The translations under genes and the position numbers were made by a program. From positions 92,629 to 131,773 of the forward strand of contig BQIV01000007.1 of the NCBI GenBank assembly GCA_021604005.1: a DNA stretch of 39,145 bases, given 5' to 3'. Under the pieces are notes generated by a model. It did no database searches. It was not told where the DNA came from and saw nothing but the letters and a program-made list of their open reading frames with translations. Shown here in pieces: positions 8,206 through 17,629 of the stretch; the first letter of the stretch is position 1, and each line of letters starts with the position of its first letter. The stretch is from Nitrospirales bacterium (lineage in GTDB: Bacteria > Nitrospirota > Nitrospiria > Nitrospirales > UBA8639).

Positions 8206-9174
8206 TTATAATACCTGTTTGACGGCCGCAATGATGCGAGCCTTGTCGGGAATAGCTAAGTCTTCGAGTGGACGGGTATAGGGCATGGGCACGTCTTCTC
8301 CGGTGACACGAACGATCGGGCCATCCAAGTCATCATAGACCTTCGAATACACGCTATCGGCAATTTGGGCTCCTAATCCTGCAAATTTCCACCCTTCTTC
8401 GATGATTACGAGCCGTCCGGTTTTTTTGACCGACTCCGCTACTGTGTCGACATCCAAAGGCCTGAGGGTTCTCAAGTCGATGACTTCCGCCTCAATGCCT
8501 TCTTCAGCCAAATCTTCCGCGGCTTCAAGACTCAGCAGGAGCATTTTCGAATACGCGACTAGTGTGACGTCGTGCCCAGGCCGTTTGACATCGGCCTTTC
8601 CAATCGGCACAGTATATTCGTCCTCAGTCATCTCGCCTTTTGTGCCGTACAACAATTGGGCTTCAATAAAGAGAATCGGGTTTTCATCACGGATCGCGCT
8701 TTTTAGCAGTCCTTTTGCGTCATAGGGTGTAGCGGGCGCTATAACTTTGACTCCTGGAACATGGCAAAACCAGGCCTCCAGACTTTGGGAATGTTGTGCG
8801 GCTAATTGATGTGCCGCACTTCCAGGACCGCGAATCACCATGGGAACTGATAATTGTCCTCCTGACATGTATCGAACTTTTGCCGCATTATTCACGATCT
8901 GATCCATCGCGAGAATGCCGAAATTAAACGTCATGAGTTCGACGATCGGACGAAGTCCGGCCATGGCTGCGCCAATCGCTAACCCCGTGAATCCTGCTTC
9001 GGTAATCGGGGTATCTCGTACGCGTTCCGGACCAAATTCCTCGACAAAGCCTTTACTGACCTTGAAGGCACCTTGATAATATCCCACTTCTTCACCAATC
9101 AAGAATACGCGATCGTCACGCTGCATTTCTTCACGCATGGCTTGATTCAACGCTTCTCGATAGGTCATGAGCAT
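8206..9174 (-). CDS. pdhB: Pyruvate dehydrogenase E1 component, beta subunit
   Basis: This 322-residue protein is the usual length for a bacterial E1-beta. Recognisable blocks include YREALNQAMREEM at the N-terminus, VFLIGEEVGYYQGAFKVS, RDTPITEAGFTGLAIGAAM and the transketolase C-terminal blocks DLRTLRPLDVDTV and EDVPMPYTRPLE. It forms the alpha2beta2 thiamine-diphosphate enzyme with the pdhA product and contributes Glu59-type residues that activate the cofactor (known of the family). The gene follows pdhA by 74 bases and precedes pdhC by 28, an operon arrangement. PdhB, AcoB and BkdA2 are closely related, so pyruvate as substrate is likely but not proven by sequence alone. Confidence 0.92.
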   Translation of the reverse strand: MLMTYREALNQAMREEMQRDDRVFLIGEEVGYYQGAFKVSKGFVEEFGPERVRDTPITEAGFTGLAIGAAMAGLRPIVELMTFNFGILAMDQIVNNAAKVRYMSGGQLSVPMVIRGPGSAAHQLAAQHSQSLEAWFCHVPGVKVIAPATPYDAKGLLKSAIRDENPILFIEAQLLYGTKGEMTEDEYTVPIGKADVKRPGHDVTLVAYSKMLLLSLEAAEDLAEEGIEAEVIDLRTLRPLDVDTVAESVKKTGRLVIIEEGWKFAGLGAQIADSVYSKVYDDLDGPIVRVTGEDVPMPYTRPLEDLAIPDKARIIAAVKQVL

Positions 9175-9248
9175 GATTCGTCGATTTCCTTACGTGTGAT
9201 TATTATCCTTCAATGTTACAAACCTGCCGTGTTGTCTGAGGCCGTGTC

Positions 9249-10229
9249 TCATTCTGCAATATACACATCTTCATGTAGCGATGTCGCGGTCGGGAACGGG
9301 CTTTGCTCTGCGAAGGTCAAGCTCTCGCCGACAAGGGTTTCGATCTCATGTTCCACTCGTGTAAACACGTCGTCTGTGACGTTTCCGTCTTTTTGAATAT
9401 GTTCTTTGAGTAAACAGAGCGGATCATTTTTTCTGGCGTCGGACACTTCCTCGCGCGTTCGATACTGTCCGTGGGCCGGATCGGACATGGAATGGCCCAT
9501 GAAGCGGTACGTCAACGCTTCAATGAAGTAGGGTTGTGGGTCCTGGCGAACCTGCCCGATGACACGTTGCATCACTTTTCGTACGGCAAGAACATCCATC
9601 CCGTCAATCTGTTCAGCGTCGATGCCATGTGCCTTCGCCCGTTCGACGACATCCTTGTAGAGGACCATTTCGCGTGAGATGGGTGTGCCCATCCCGTATC
9701 GATTATTTTCACAGATGAAGATCACGGGGAGTTTCCACAGCGCGGCAAGGTTAAACGCTTCGTGTGCATGGCCGCTCGGGATGGCCCCATCGCCGAAAAA
9801 GCAGAGGACGACTCTGTCCTCTTTTTTATATTGCGCAGCAAAAGCAAGCCCGACCGCTAACGGGAGGTGTCCGCCTACAATGGCATAGCCTCCCATAAAA
9901 TTCCGTTCGACGTCGATGAGATGCATCGATCCGCCTTTGCCTTTGCAGAGACCGGTGGCTTTCCCGAATAATTCAGCCATGACCCGTTTGGGGTCAGAGC
10001 CTCGCGCCAGGCAGTGGCCGTGGTCCCGATAGGACGAGATGATGTAATCCTCAGGTTGCGTCGCAGCGATACATCCCACAGCAACAGCCTCTTGCCCAAT
10101 GTAGAGATGTAAAAACCCGGCAATCTTTGCGAGGGCATACATTTCGGCAGACTTTTCCTCGAACCGACGAATCAAGAGCATGTCCCGATACAGAGACATG
10201 AAGTCATTCATGTGTGACGTCTGTCTCAT
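9249..10229 (-). CDS. pdhA: Pyruvate dehydrogenase E1 component, alpha subunit
   Basis: Thiamine-diphosphate-binding E1-alpha of about 326 residues. Motifs are YRDMLLIRRFEEK near the start, GFLHLYIGQEAVAVG, SSYRDHGH, the ThDP/Mg motif GDGAIPSG...ENN in the middle, and a phosphorylation-loop-like YRFMGHSMSDP. The open frame extends upstream to 10415, but the extra 62 residues have no homology-like character. ATG 10229, with AAGG a few bases before it, gives the family's normal length; ATG 10211 is the next candidate. It is the first gene of the pdhABC set. No E3 (lipoamide dehydrogenase) gene is present in the window, so that subunit must be encoded elsewhere. Confidence 0.92.
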   Translation of the reverse strand: MRQTSHMNDFMSLYRDMLLIRRFEEKSAEMYALAKIAGFLHLYIGQEAVAVGCIAATQPEDYIISSYRDHGHCLARGSDPKRVMAELFGKATGLCKGKGGSMHLIDVERNFMGGYAIVGGHLPLAVGLAFAAQYKKEDRVVLCFFGDGAIPSGHAHEAFNLAALWKLPVIFICENNRYGMGTPISREMVLYKDVVERAKAHGIDAEQIDGMDVLAVRKVMQRVIGQVRQDPQPYFIEALTYRFMGHSMSDPAHGQYRTREEVSDARKNDPLCLLKEHIQKDGNVTDDVFTRVEHEIETLVGESLTFAEQSPFPTATSLHEDVYIAE

Positions 10230-10691
10230 TCGTGCCTTCATGGGACATGGAGAGGATGAGATTTCTGGACAATGGCTGAACGCACTTTTCTTGCTGAAAT
10301 GGATGGTTCGTAGAAAATCGTGATGAACGAGAAAATATGAAGACAAGAAGTGAACATCTGCGCCTCCTGCACGAATGTCAGAACTGCATGGGTCTATTGA
10401 ATGGCAAGAATGCAATCATCTTTCTTCCATTCTAAAAAATTGTTCGCTTATCTTAGCAGTTTAGAGGTTCAAATGTTAACTGATAACGTCGAAATCCTAT
10501 CAGTGGGGGTGTGATATTATGACCTATTCGGATAATCTCCCGCAGCGAAAAATGTCCCAATACTGAAGGAATGATAGCGACCGTGTGTTGCTGCCTCTCG
10601 GATGTTACCATTAGATGACGGAGAACTGGCATGATTTCGCGGGTAGGGTGAGTGTGTAGGGCTACAAGATCGTGAATATGCGAGAACGCGT
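10230..10691. other. Divergent intergenic region between pdhA and the ferredoxin-MBL gene
   Basis: About 460 bases that must hold the promoters for pdhA (leftward) and the gene at 10692 (rightward). Open frames here are out of phase with known genes and look incidental. I could not pick a clear -35/-10 pair or palindromic operator by eye. Confidence 0.5.
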
Positions 10692-11555
10692 ATGGCGAAT
10701 GTGAAAAAACGATTGCCAACAAACATCGAAGGCGATTTTTTTGTCGATGAGACGTGTATCAATTGCGATACCTGCCGTCAGCTCGCTTCGGAGACTTTTC
10801 ATGAAGTCGATGATTGTTCTGCCGTGTATCATCAACCTCGTGAGCCATCGGAACGACTGCAAGCGTATCAAGCGCTATTGGCCTGTCCCGTCGGGTCGAT
10901 CGGTACGGTCACAAAACACAAAGGCCTTCATGCGAAGGCTCAAGAGAGTTTTCCCATCGAATTGGCTGAAGGTGTGTTTTATAACGGATTTAATTCGGAA
11001 AAATCTTTTGGTGCGAATAGTTATTTCATCAATCATCTAGAAGGAAACTGGTTGATTGATTCTCCAAGGTATCTCTCGCCCTTAGTCAAAGCCTTTGAGG
11101 AAATGGGAGGTATTCGCTATATCTTTTTGAGTCATGAAGACGATGTGGCCGATGCCGATCGATATGCGAAGAAATTTAATGCGACTCGTATCATTCATAC
11201 AGCCGATCACGAGGCCATGCCTGACGCTGAATGGATTATCACGGGAAAGGACGTTGTTCAAGCCAATGCTGACTTCCAGCTTATTCCTGTTCCAGGTCAT
11301 ACAGACGGAAGTCTAGCGTTACTCTATCATGAAAAATTTCTCTTTACCGGCGATCATTTGTGGTGGGATCGAGAGCAAGAGATGTTGGGTATGCCATCCC
11401 GTTTGGTTTGGAATGCTGAACAGCTTCTTCAGTCAACCCGACGCCTTCTCGATTTTTCCTTTGAATGGGTTCTTCCAGGACATGGAGCCCGGATTCAGTT
11501 GTCGTCAGCGAAAATGCAGGAAGAGGTGAAGCGGTTGATTGATGTGCGGTCCTAG
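10692..11555 (+). CDS. Ferredoxin-metallo-beta-lactamase-fold fusion protein
   Basis: This 287-residue, two-domain cytosolic protein has no signal peptide. Residues 1-75 form a ferredoxin-like module with C22-x2-C25-x2-C28 and C65 followed by Pro (ACPVGSIG), enough ligands for one [4Fe-4S] cluster. Residues about 85-287 form a metallo-beta-lactamase fold with VPGHTDGS, FTGDHLWWD and VLPGHG. The canonical HxHxDH motif is changed to SHEDDVADA, so the metal site is not that of classical MBL hydrolases. The same change is seen in a known group of ferredoxin-MBL fusions of unclear function. The reaction is unknown; a redox-linked hydrolase or oxidoreductase is the general suggestion. It is divergent from pdhABC, and the start ATG 10692 has only a poor ribosome site. 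Confidence 0.85.
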   Translation: MANVKKRLPTNIEGDFFVDETCINCDTCRQLASETFHEVDDCSAVYHQPREPSERLQAYQALLACPVGSIGTVTKHKGLHAKAQESFPIELAEGVFYNGFNSEKSFGANSYFINHLEGNWLIDSPRYLSPLVKAFEEMGGIRYIFLSHEDDVADADRYAKKFNATRIIHTADHEAMPDAEWIITGKDVVQANADFQLIPVPGHTDGSLALLYHEKFLFTGDHLWWDREQEMLGMPSRLVWNAEQLLQSTRRLLDFSFEWVLPGHGARIQLSSAKMQEEVKRLIDVRS

Positions 11556-11668
11556 GGTTAGGTTTTAATTTGAATGTTTTGTCAACAATCAGACCTGATC
11601 AGACGCAGAGTCAATTTGTAAGTTTTTACAATCAGCAGCGTTAATCGGGTTTTATACTGGAGGGGAAA

Positions 11669-11968
11669 ATGGAAATATTGAACGAGATCGTTAATCGCAT
11701 TAAGTCAATGAAAAAATATAGACTTATGGACCTGCCTGATTGGGGTTTGCTTATCTACGGTACCTCTTCTTTTCTTGTTGCGGGGTATTGGGGGCTTGTG
11801 CTGTCAAACATAGTCCCAGATTTTGTGAAGGAAGTTAATAAAATAGGAATTTCACCTACAGCTGTCATGGTTGGATTAATTTTAGGTCTCTTGAGTTTAA
11901 AATTTTGGCTCTTTGGATGTATTGCAACTCGTTGTCATGCCCTCATATATGATCGCTGGTTTAAATAA
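11669..11968 (+). CDS. Small two-helix membrane protein
   Basis: This 99-residue protein begins at ATG 11669 behind GGAGGGG at about 11659. It has a charged, helical N-terminus (residues 1-20), a first hydrophobic segment around residues 27-48 (GLLIYGTSSFLVAGYWGLVL) and a second around 62-87, with a Lys/Arg-bearing C-terminus. It is more AT-rich than its neighbours, which might indicate acquisition from elsewhere. I do not recognise a family. It sits alone between the ferredoxin-MBL gene and the DUF2891 gene. Confidence 0.65.
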   Translation: MEILNEIVNRIKSMKKYRLMDLPDWGLLIYGTSSFLVAGYWGLVLSNIVPDFVKEVNKIGISPTAVMVGLILGLLSLKFWLFGCIATRCHALIYDRWFK

Positions 11969-12221
11969 TGGTTTAACAGAATTAGTTAAGTCTAAATTTC
12001 GAAATTTGGTAAAGAAGTCCAAAAGTGATTCTGAAAATGAAATACGTTCACACTAAATGCTCACTCTGTCGTTTCTGAGTGCGCGCTAGTTTCGTCGATT
12101 ATTATCTGTATCTCGACACTGTGGTATCAATCGATTTGATTCATGCGAAAGGCATAGATGGGGATGGATGATGCAGGCAAATGTGGAGCTTTGTTAAATA
12201 ATATGATGTTGTTGCGAGCGT

Positions 12222-13196
12222 ATGGCTGTAGAACATAAAACCCAGGCACTCTTGGTCATTTGGGAAGAATTCTGTGCCTTGAGACGAAAATACCTTTCCG
12301 CATTGACCGCCGTGGTTGCGCAAGGGATGATGCGGGTAGACACGTCGCATCCAGCCTTTTGTGGGTGTATTGACTGGCATTCGAGTGTGCATGGGGCGTA
12401 TGCGTTGTTGGCGGCATCGAGGTTGACGGGTGAATCGCAGTGGCGTGATGTCGTTGAACCTATTCTCTCTTCCGAACGGTTAGCCGGTGAATTGGCTTGT
12501 CTGCAACGTGGTGAACTGGATCATGAGTTGCCGTATGGCTATGCCTGGTTTCTCAAGCTTGCGCAGGAGCGTGAACGATGGGATGGCCAAACAGACTTGT
12601 TGCCGCTCGCAGCAGAAATGTCATCGAGACTGAAGCGATGGGTGTTTTCATTGTCGTCTGATGAAATTCTTGCTCATGCGCTTCGTCGGGAATATGGCAA
12701 TCTGTCCTGGGCCATGTTGAATCTGTGGGAGTGGAGTCAATGGAAAAAAGATTACGCAGTCTGTGAAGAGCTTGTGACGTTTACCCGAGAGCGGTTGCTG
12801 CCGCTTGATGAGAGTCTTTCGTTATCGCATGACGAGAATGTCGATGAATTCTTTGCTGCGTCACTCCAGAGAACGAGAGCCATTCTTGCAATTTTGCCGG
12901 TAGAAGAATCGCAGGCATGGCTCCGGGTCTTCTGTCCGAAGGCTTTACGGCTCGATCCGATTCTGACGGCGCCCAAACCTCATTCAGCGGGGTTAAATTT
13001 TAGCCGGCCATGGGGTTTCTGGTCACTGTATCGGACAACGGGAGATGTAGGGTATCGGGATATGTACGTGAATCATATCGTCACGCATATGGAGTCACCG
13101 CAATACTGGCGGGATGATTATAAAAAATATAGTCACTGGGTGTCACAATTCGGCATATACGCCATCGCGTTGAGTATAGACGAACCCCACGCTTAA
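12222..13196 (+). CDS. DUF2891 family protein
   Basis: This 324-residue soluble protein matches DUF2891 by its conserved blocks: HPAFCGCIDWHSSVHG near residue 45, ELPYGYAWFLKLAQE near 105, LNFSRPWGFWSLY near 260 and HWVSQFGIYAIALS close to the C-terminus. The fold is probably an alpha/alpha barrel as in glycoside-hydrolase-like proteins, but no biochemical role is established for the family. The gene lies on the opposite strand to lipA and converges on it with a 30-base gap. ATG 12222 lacks a strong ribosome site, yet the family's conserved part begins only about 35 residues later, so the start is reasonable. Confidence 0.82.
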   Translation: MAVEHKTQALLVIWEEFCALRRKYLSALTAVVAQGMMRVDTSHPAFCGCIDWHSSVHGAYALLAASRLTGESQWRDVVEPILSSERLAGELACLQRGELDHELPYGYAWFLKLAQERERWDGQTDLLPLAAEMSSRLKRWVFSLSSDEILAHALRREYGNLSWAMLNLWEWSQWKKDYAVCEELVTFTRERLLPLDESLSLSHDENVDEFFAASLQRTRAILAILPVEESQAWLRVFCPKALRLDPILTAPKPHSAGLNFSRPWGFWSLYRTTGDVGYRDMYVNHIVTHMESPQYWRDDYKKYSHWVSQFGIYAIALSIDEPHA

Positions 13197-13226
13197 ATAT
13201 TTTTATTCGGCGTTGGGACTATTACG

Positions 13227-14129
13227 TTAGGGGACAACAGTGGCCGTCTGTTCTTCTGCGTGATAGGAGCTTCGGACGAGCGGGCCGGATTCGACATGTT
13301 TGAAGCCGAGAGCTTGGGCTTCTTTTTTGAACGCTTCGAATTCATTGGGGTGATAGAAGCGAGCGACGGGCATATGGGCTTTGGTGGGTTGGAGGTATTG
13401 GCCAAGCGTGAGAATATCGCAATCCACGGATCGCAAATCGTGCATGACTTCGCGAATTTCGTCGGTGGTTTCTCCCAAGCCGGCGATCAGTCCCGATTTG
13501 GTGGTGGCACCCAATTGCTTGGCTTGCTTGAGCAGTTGAATCGAACGAGCGTACTTTCCTTGTGGACGGATGGAAGGGAATAAACGAGGAACGGTTTCGA
13601 TGTTGTGGTTCAGAATATCGGGTTTCTCCTCCAAGACGGTTCGCAGGGCTGATTCATTGCCTTGGAAGTCCGGGATCAATACTTCGATGCCGCAGGTTGG
13701 AATGTTCTCATGAATGAGACGAATAGTTTCGGCAAAGAGCGAAGCGCCGCCGTCCTCTAATTCATCACGATTCACGGATGTAATCACCGCATGGCGAAGT
13801 GCCATGGCCTCGACCGCTTCGGCTACGCGTTGTGGTTCATCGAGGTCAAGACTTGTTGGTCTGCCGGTTTCGACAGAGCAATAATGGCAACGTCGAGTGC
13901 AAATATCGCCTAAGATGAGGAATGTCGCCGTGCGGTTGTTCCAACATTCCCACATGTTGGGGCAGCGAGCTTCTTCACAAATCGTGTGTAAGCCTCGTTC
14001 ATCGATGATGTTCCGAATATCTCGATAATCCGGTCCTTGCCGAAGTTTGACTTTAAACCAGTCAGGTAGACGTTGCCGTTCTGTGCGAGAGGAGATCCGG
14101 CTGATTTCATGAGTTGGAACAAATGACAT
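13227..14129 (-). CDS. lipA: Lipoyl synthase
   Basis: Radical-SAM enzyme that inserts two sulfurs into octanoyl groups on lipoyl domains such as that of PdhC. It carries the auxiliary-cluster motif CEEARCPNMWEC (Cx4Cx5C), the radical-SAM motif CTRRCHYC (Cx3Cx2C) and the C-terminal RSSYHAEE with the conserved Ser ligand. ATG 14129 gives 300 residues, normal for LipA; an in-frame TTG at 14159 would add ten residues, and neither has a clear ribosome site. It lies 3 kb from pdhABC on the same strand but is separated by three plus-strand genes, so it is not co-transcribed with pdhABC. Confidence 0.96.
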   Translation of the reverse strand: MSFVPTHEISRISSRTERQRLPDWFKVKLRQGPDYRDIRNIIDERGLHTICEEARCPNMWECWNNRTATFLILGDICTRRCHYCSVETGRPTSLDLDEPQRVAEAVEAMALRHAVITSVNRDELEDGGASLFAETIRLIHENIPTCGIEVLIPDFQGNESALRTVLEEKPDILNHNIETVPRLFPSIRPQGKYARSIQLLKQAKQLGATTKSGLIAGLGETTDEIREVMHDLRSVDCDILTLGQYLQPTKAHMPVARFYHPNEFEAFKKEAQALGFKHVESGPLVRSSYHAEEQTATVVP

Positions 14130-14305
14130 AAACAGTACCAATGAACGTGATGCACTCAAAAAAGTGATGATGGAGAGACCAACCTCTATCCTGCTTACTC
14201 TAATAGCATAAGCCAGATGATTGCTAGTCCCTGAGTTATTATTGCGTAAAACGTTCGCAGAAGCAAAAAACGATGCTTGAACCTTCTTTCGCTAGCATGA
14301 GCCTG

Positions 14306-16366
14306 TCAGGGAACATGGGCGTAGTGCCGCGAAGAGTCCTGGGATTTGTCCTGTGTAAGTATCGACAATGGTGTCGAGGAAGGAGGCCAGGGCGATATCG
14401 TGTCTTTTTGAGTATTCTCAAGTTGCGCCATCAATAATGGTGGCATAGGGCATCCCAAAGAGTCTGCAATGGCTCGAAGGAGTTCAGCTTCCTCGACCGT
14501 GATTCGTTGATCGGCGAGCACACAGGCTGCACAGGCCTTGATGACCCTTCGTTTAAGCTGTGGGGTGGCTTCGTTTAAGGTATGCAAGGTCAAGTCCAAT
14601 GATGCAAAGGTACAGAGACTTGCAGGCGTTAAAACGAGTTTACGGATTCTCAGTGCTCGTCTGCCCGCATGAAAAGCCTGTCGCGTGTTCTGCTCATTTC
14701 CCTTTCCTTGCTGAGCCAATGCGGAGAGTAAATAGCCGCAATGATGCGCAAGGGGACTGATGGCATGATATTTCGTGCTGGGAGATTCAACGATCGAGAA
14801 ATGAGGCGTCAGGTGCCGTAAGAGGACTCGACGCAACACCCAGCCAAACAGGGCTTCGTGATCGTGTTGAGGCATGATGGCCAAGATATTGGCTTGAAAG
14901 GTTGTATATTGCTGAGGAGACAGTTGCGTCAATGTTGGAATGGACAAGTCAATAAGTGATAAACGCATGCCAGGATGAAGCTTGAGCATGTCAGATTCCA
15001 ATGTACAGGTTTCTTGGTACACTTCTTTGTCTGCATAGGTGGCCAACCGATTGTGTTGGACCGCACGTATGTGCGGGTTAGGAGAGAGCAGTAACGTATA
15101 GACGATGGCTCGCGCTCCGAATGGCTCATGGACGGCGTGGTGAATTGTTTCAGGAATGTGAGCTAGGAGATCGTGCATATAATGCACATGTTCAGAATGA
15201 TGTGTGCCGGGGTGTTGAACAAGGGATTCAGGCGTAGGTGTTTCAGATGCTGCGAAAGAATGCTCGTTCCCTGATAGGTGTGTCAGCTCTTGACGTTGAG
15301 TTGATTCGGAAATATGTTCAAATGTTGCATACGTTGGGTCAAGACGCTGAATGCGTTCCGACAGAGGAGGATGCATAGCAAAGAGTGCATCAAATCCTCT
15401 TGCAATCCCTTGTGAAAAAAATACGTGACTGACTTGGGAGGCCTCTCTATGATTCACGACGGACCCGTTCTTCATATTGCCGATTTTTTGTAAGGCACTG
15501 ACAAGAGCTTCGGGATTTCGAGTGAATTGTACTGATGCCGCATCGGCAAGAAATTCCCGTTGCCGAGAAATTGCTGCTTTGATGGAGCTGGCGAGGACAA
15601 CACCGATAGATCCAACAATTCGTAAAACAACCCCGACAACGCAACTAACGACAATACTGAGGCCATGGACGGGAGTAAAGAAATTACTGGTGTACGCGCT
15701 ATGATCAAGTGAGGAGTTCAAGATGGTCCGTCCGAGTACCCCAAGCCCTTGTACGCCATTGAGCAAGCCAATCATTTCGAAATTGAGGCGTATGTCACCA
15801 TGCAGGATATGGCTCATCTCATGCCCGATCACTCCCTGTAATTCTTCGCGTGAAAGTTTGGTCATGGCTCCTCGCGTAATTCCGATCACCGCGTCTTCAG
15901 GGCCATGCCCGGCTGCAAACGCATTGATGCCATGTTCTCGTTCTAAGACATAGATTGGTGGCGGCGCGATGCCGGACGCCAAGGCCATTTCTTCTACGAC
16001 ATTGAAGACTGCTCGTGCGTGATCAGGATGACTGATGAGATCCAGCCGTGTTCCGCCAAGCAATTCGGCAACCCATGTTCCGCCAGCCTGTAGCTCCATG
16101 AATTTTACGGCGCAGCCAAGCGTGATAACGATGAGGCAAAAGAGCGCGACCCATCCCAACAATGTCCAATCCCACACCCACATGAAGTCCCAGGAAAAAG
16201 GGGGCGAGGGCTCTGCCATTCCTGGGGACCACCAGTCATACCAGGCTCTCGTCCCGGCCACTATCCAATAGACTCCAAGAATTGTGCTCAGGACAGCTAT
16301 GCCAAAGAGATATTGCAGCCACCTCGAATTGCGTGCGGCTTGATCTTGATGGTCAAAGAAATCCAC
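14306..16366 (-). CDS. Large M48 family (HtpX-like) membrane metalloprotease
   Basis: This 686-residue protein is far longer than HtpX (about 290). Two hydrophobic segments lie near residues 18-38 and 66-88. The zinc site is HEMSH (H182, E183, H186) with a third ligand in EFLADAAS (E271). A second hydrophobic region at about 235-262 separates them. The C-terminal 330 residues are soluble and end in a TerB-like helical block (ACVLADQRITVEEAELLRAIAD, near 625-650). The start is GTG 16366, preceded by AAAGAG and only 8 bases from the end of lemA, so the two genes are probably translationally linked. LemA-M48 pairs are common. The protease likely handles membrane or envelope proteins under stress; specific targets are unknown. 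Confidence 0.88.
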   Translation of the reverse strand: MDFFDHQDQAARNSRWLQYLFGIAVLSTILGVYWIVAGTRAWYDWWSPGMAEPSPPFSWDFMWVWDWTLLGWVALFCLIVITLGCAVKFMELQAGGTWVAELLGGTRLDLISHPDHARAVFNVVEEMALASGIAPPPIYVLEREHGINAFAAGHGPEDAVIGITRGAMTKLSREELQGVIGHEMSHILHGDIRLNFEMIGLLNGVQGLGVLGRTILNSSLDHSAYTSNFFTPVHGLSIVVSCVVGVVLRIVGSIGVVLASSIKAAISRQREFLADAASVQFTRNPEALVSALQKIGNMKNGSVVNHREASQVSHVFFSQGIARGFDALFAMHPPLSERIQRLDPTYATFEHISESTQRQELTHLSGNEHSFAASETPTPESLVQHPGTHHSEHVHYMHDLLAHIPETIHHAVHEPFGARAIVYTLLLSPNPHIRAVQHNRLATYADKEVYQETCTLESDMLKLHPGMRLSLIDLSIPTLTQLSPQQYTTFQANILAIMPQHDHEALFGWVLRRVLLRHLTPHFSIVESPSTKYHAISPLAHHCGYLLSALAQQGKGNEQNTRQAFHAGRRALRIRKLVLTPASLCTFASLDLTLHTLNEATPQLKRRVIKACAACVLADQRITVEEAELLRAIADSLGCPMPPLLMAQLENTQKDTISPWPPSSTPLSILTQDKSQDSSRHYAHVP

Positions 16367-16374
16367 GGTGCTCT

Positions 16375-16977
16375 TTAGGCAAATACGACGGCGGGTGTTT
16401 CATGTTTATGTTCTTCCTTGATATCTAGTAACAGGGCTCCATGAAAGCCGAATCCATTGGCAATGAGAGTCATCGGGAAGCGTTCCCGCTCCGTGTTATA
16501 GATCATCACGGTGTCATTATAGGCTTGACGGGCAAAGGCCACACGGTTTTCTGTCGAGGTGAGTTCTTCGGTGAGCTGCATCATATTTTCATTGGCTTTC
16601 AGGTCGGGATAATTTTCCATGATGGCGAATAGCTGTCCCATAGCACCGGATAACGCCCCTTCCGCACCAACTAAACCTTGAATGGCCATGACATCCTCTG
16701 GTTGTGCAGTAGCCTGTTTCGTAGCGTGGGAAGCCTGGTTCCTTGCACGAATAACCGCTTCTAACGTTTCGCGCTCATGTTTCATATAGGCTTTGGCGGT
16801 TTCCACAAGATTCGGGATCAAATCGTATCGCCGGGTTAATTGCACATCGATTTGCGCGAAGGCATTCTTAAATCGATTGCGATAGGCAATGAGCTGGTTG
16901 TACGAATTGATCACCCAAAAGACCGTGCTGGCGATTAAGAACAGCATGAGAATCAGAAAGATTGTGGCATAGTCCAT
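16375..16977 (-). CDS. LemA family membrane-anchored protein
   Basis: This 200-residue protein has one N-terminal transmembrane helix (about residues 5-25) followed by the family's long helical domain, with SYNQLIAYRNRFKNAFAQID, QLTRRYDLIPNLVETAKAY and the later blocks LTSTENRVAFARQAYND and NTERERFPM. A very good ribosome site (AAGGAGAAGG) precedes ATG 16977. It is the first gene of a two-gene unit with the M48 protease. In other bacteria LemA proteins are encoded beside membrane proteases or TPM-domain proteins; their molecular function is not settled. Confidence 0.92.
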   Translation of the reverse strand: MDYATIFLILMLFLIASTVFWVINSYNQLIAYRNRFKNAFAQIDVQLTRRYDLIPNLVETAKAYMKHERETLEAVIRARNQASHATKQATAQPEDVMAIQGLVGAEGALSGAMGQLFAIMENYPDLKANENMMQLTEELTSTENRVAFARQAYNDTVMIYNTERERFPMTLIANGFGFHGALLLDIKEEHKHETPAVVFA

Positions 16978-17518
16978 TGGCCTTCTCCTTGAATACTGTC
17001 TGCGCTTTCAGAGTCGCGTTTGCGAGAGCAGTCATTCTCTCTTCTCTATTCGGCTGAACAGACAGGCCCTTTACCCGATCTGGCGGGAATTTCATTCATA
17101 GTAATGGTGATGTTCTACGTTTAAGGACTTTTTTGTACTCAGATATTCGTTAGTAACTGTTGCTATTCAAAAAGATACCAAAGGACCGTGACGAATGATC
17201 GTCCAAGCACGTAACACAAAAGAGCTGGTAAGAATGGAAAAACCTGGGGCAAGATAAAAACGGAAAGCCGACAACAAGCTATTCGGATGCTGAGAGTTCT
17301 CGGGATCTATGAAGCGTGTTCAAAGAATGAAGGGCACCTCTACAAACTAGGGTTTTTGTGTGAGTGCAAAGAAGCCGCGCGAGGAACTTGGGCACCTGTT
17401 ATCGTTCTCGTGGAAAAGAGAATCTATCCTAACAAAGGAAAGATGGCCGTACCGTCTGCCCTCTGGTCCATCGTGCCCAAGGCCACTGCCCTGAGCCTTG
17501 GCTACGATAGAGGGACGG
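16978..17518. other. Intergenic region upstream of lemA
   Basis: About 540 bases between the lemA start and the vapC remnant. It should hold the lemA promoter. The part at about 17350-17518 may be decayed vapC 3' sequence; otherwise I see only incidental open frames (for example 17287-17526 plus) without ribosome sites or motifs. Confidence 0.45.
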
Positions 17519-17629
17519 CTAGATAATCTCGGAAATGCCAACCTGTTCTACTACCTGCAATTTCTTTTCTATAGCTGGTGGGTGGTGCCGTAATACCTCG
17601 ATGCAAAGATTGGTGTCTAACAGATACAC
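17519..17629 (-). pseudogene. vapC: Truncated VapC-type PIN-domain toxin
   Basis: Reading leftward from GTG 17629, overlapping the end of vapB, the translation begins [18 protein letters not shown], the unmistakable PIN-domain N-terminus with its first acidic residue (the Asp of LLDTN). It continues to VGISEII and then meets TAG at 17519-17521, after about 36 codons of an expected 130. A shifted frame just beyond (SIVAKAQ) may correspond to the family's YGVAKS block, which would mean a small indel near 17520. Nothing resembling the later acidic residues follows. The toxin is therefore inactive unless read through. Confidence 0.75.
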
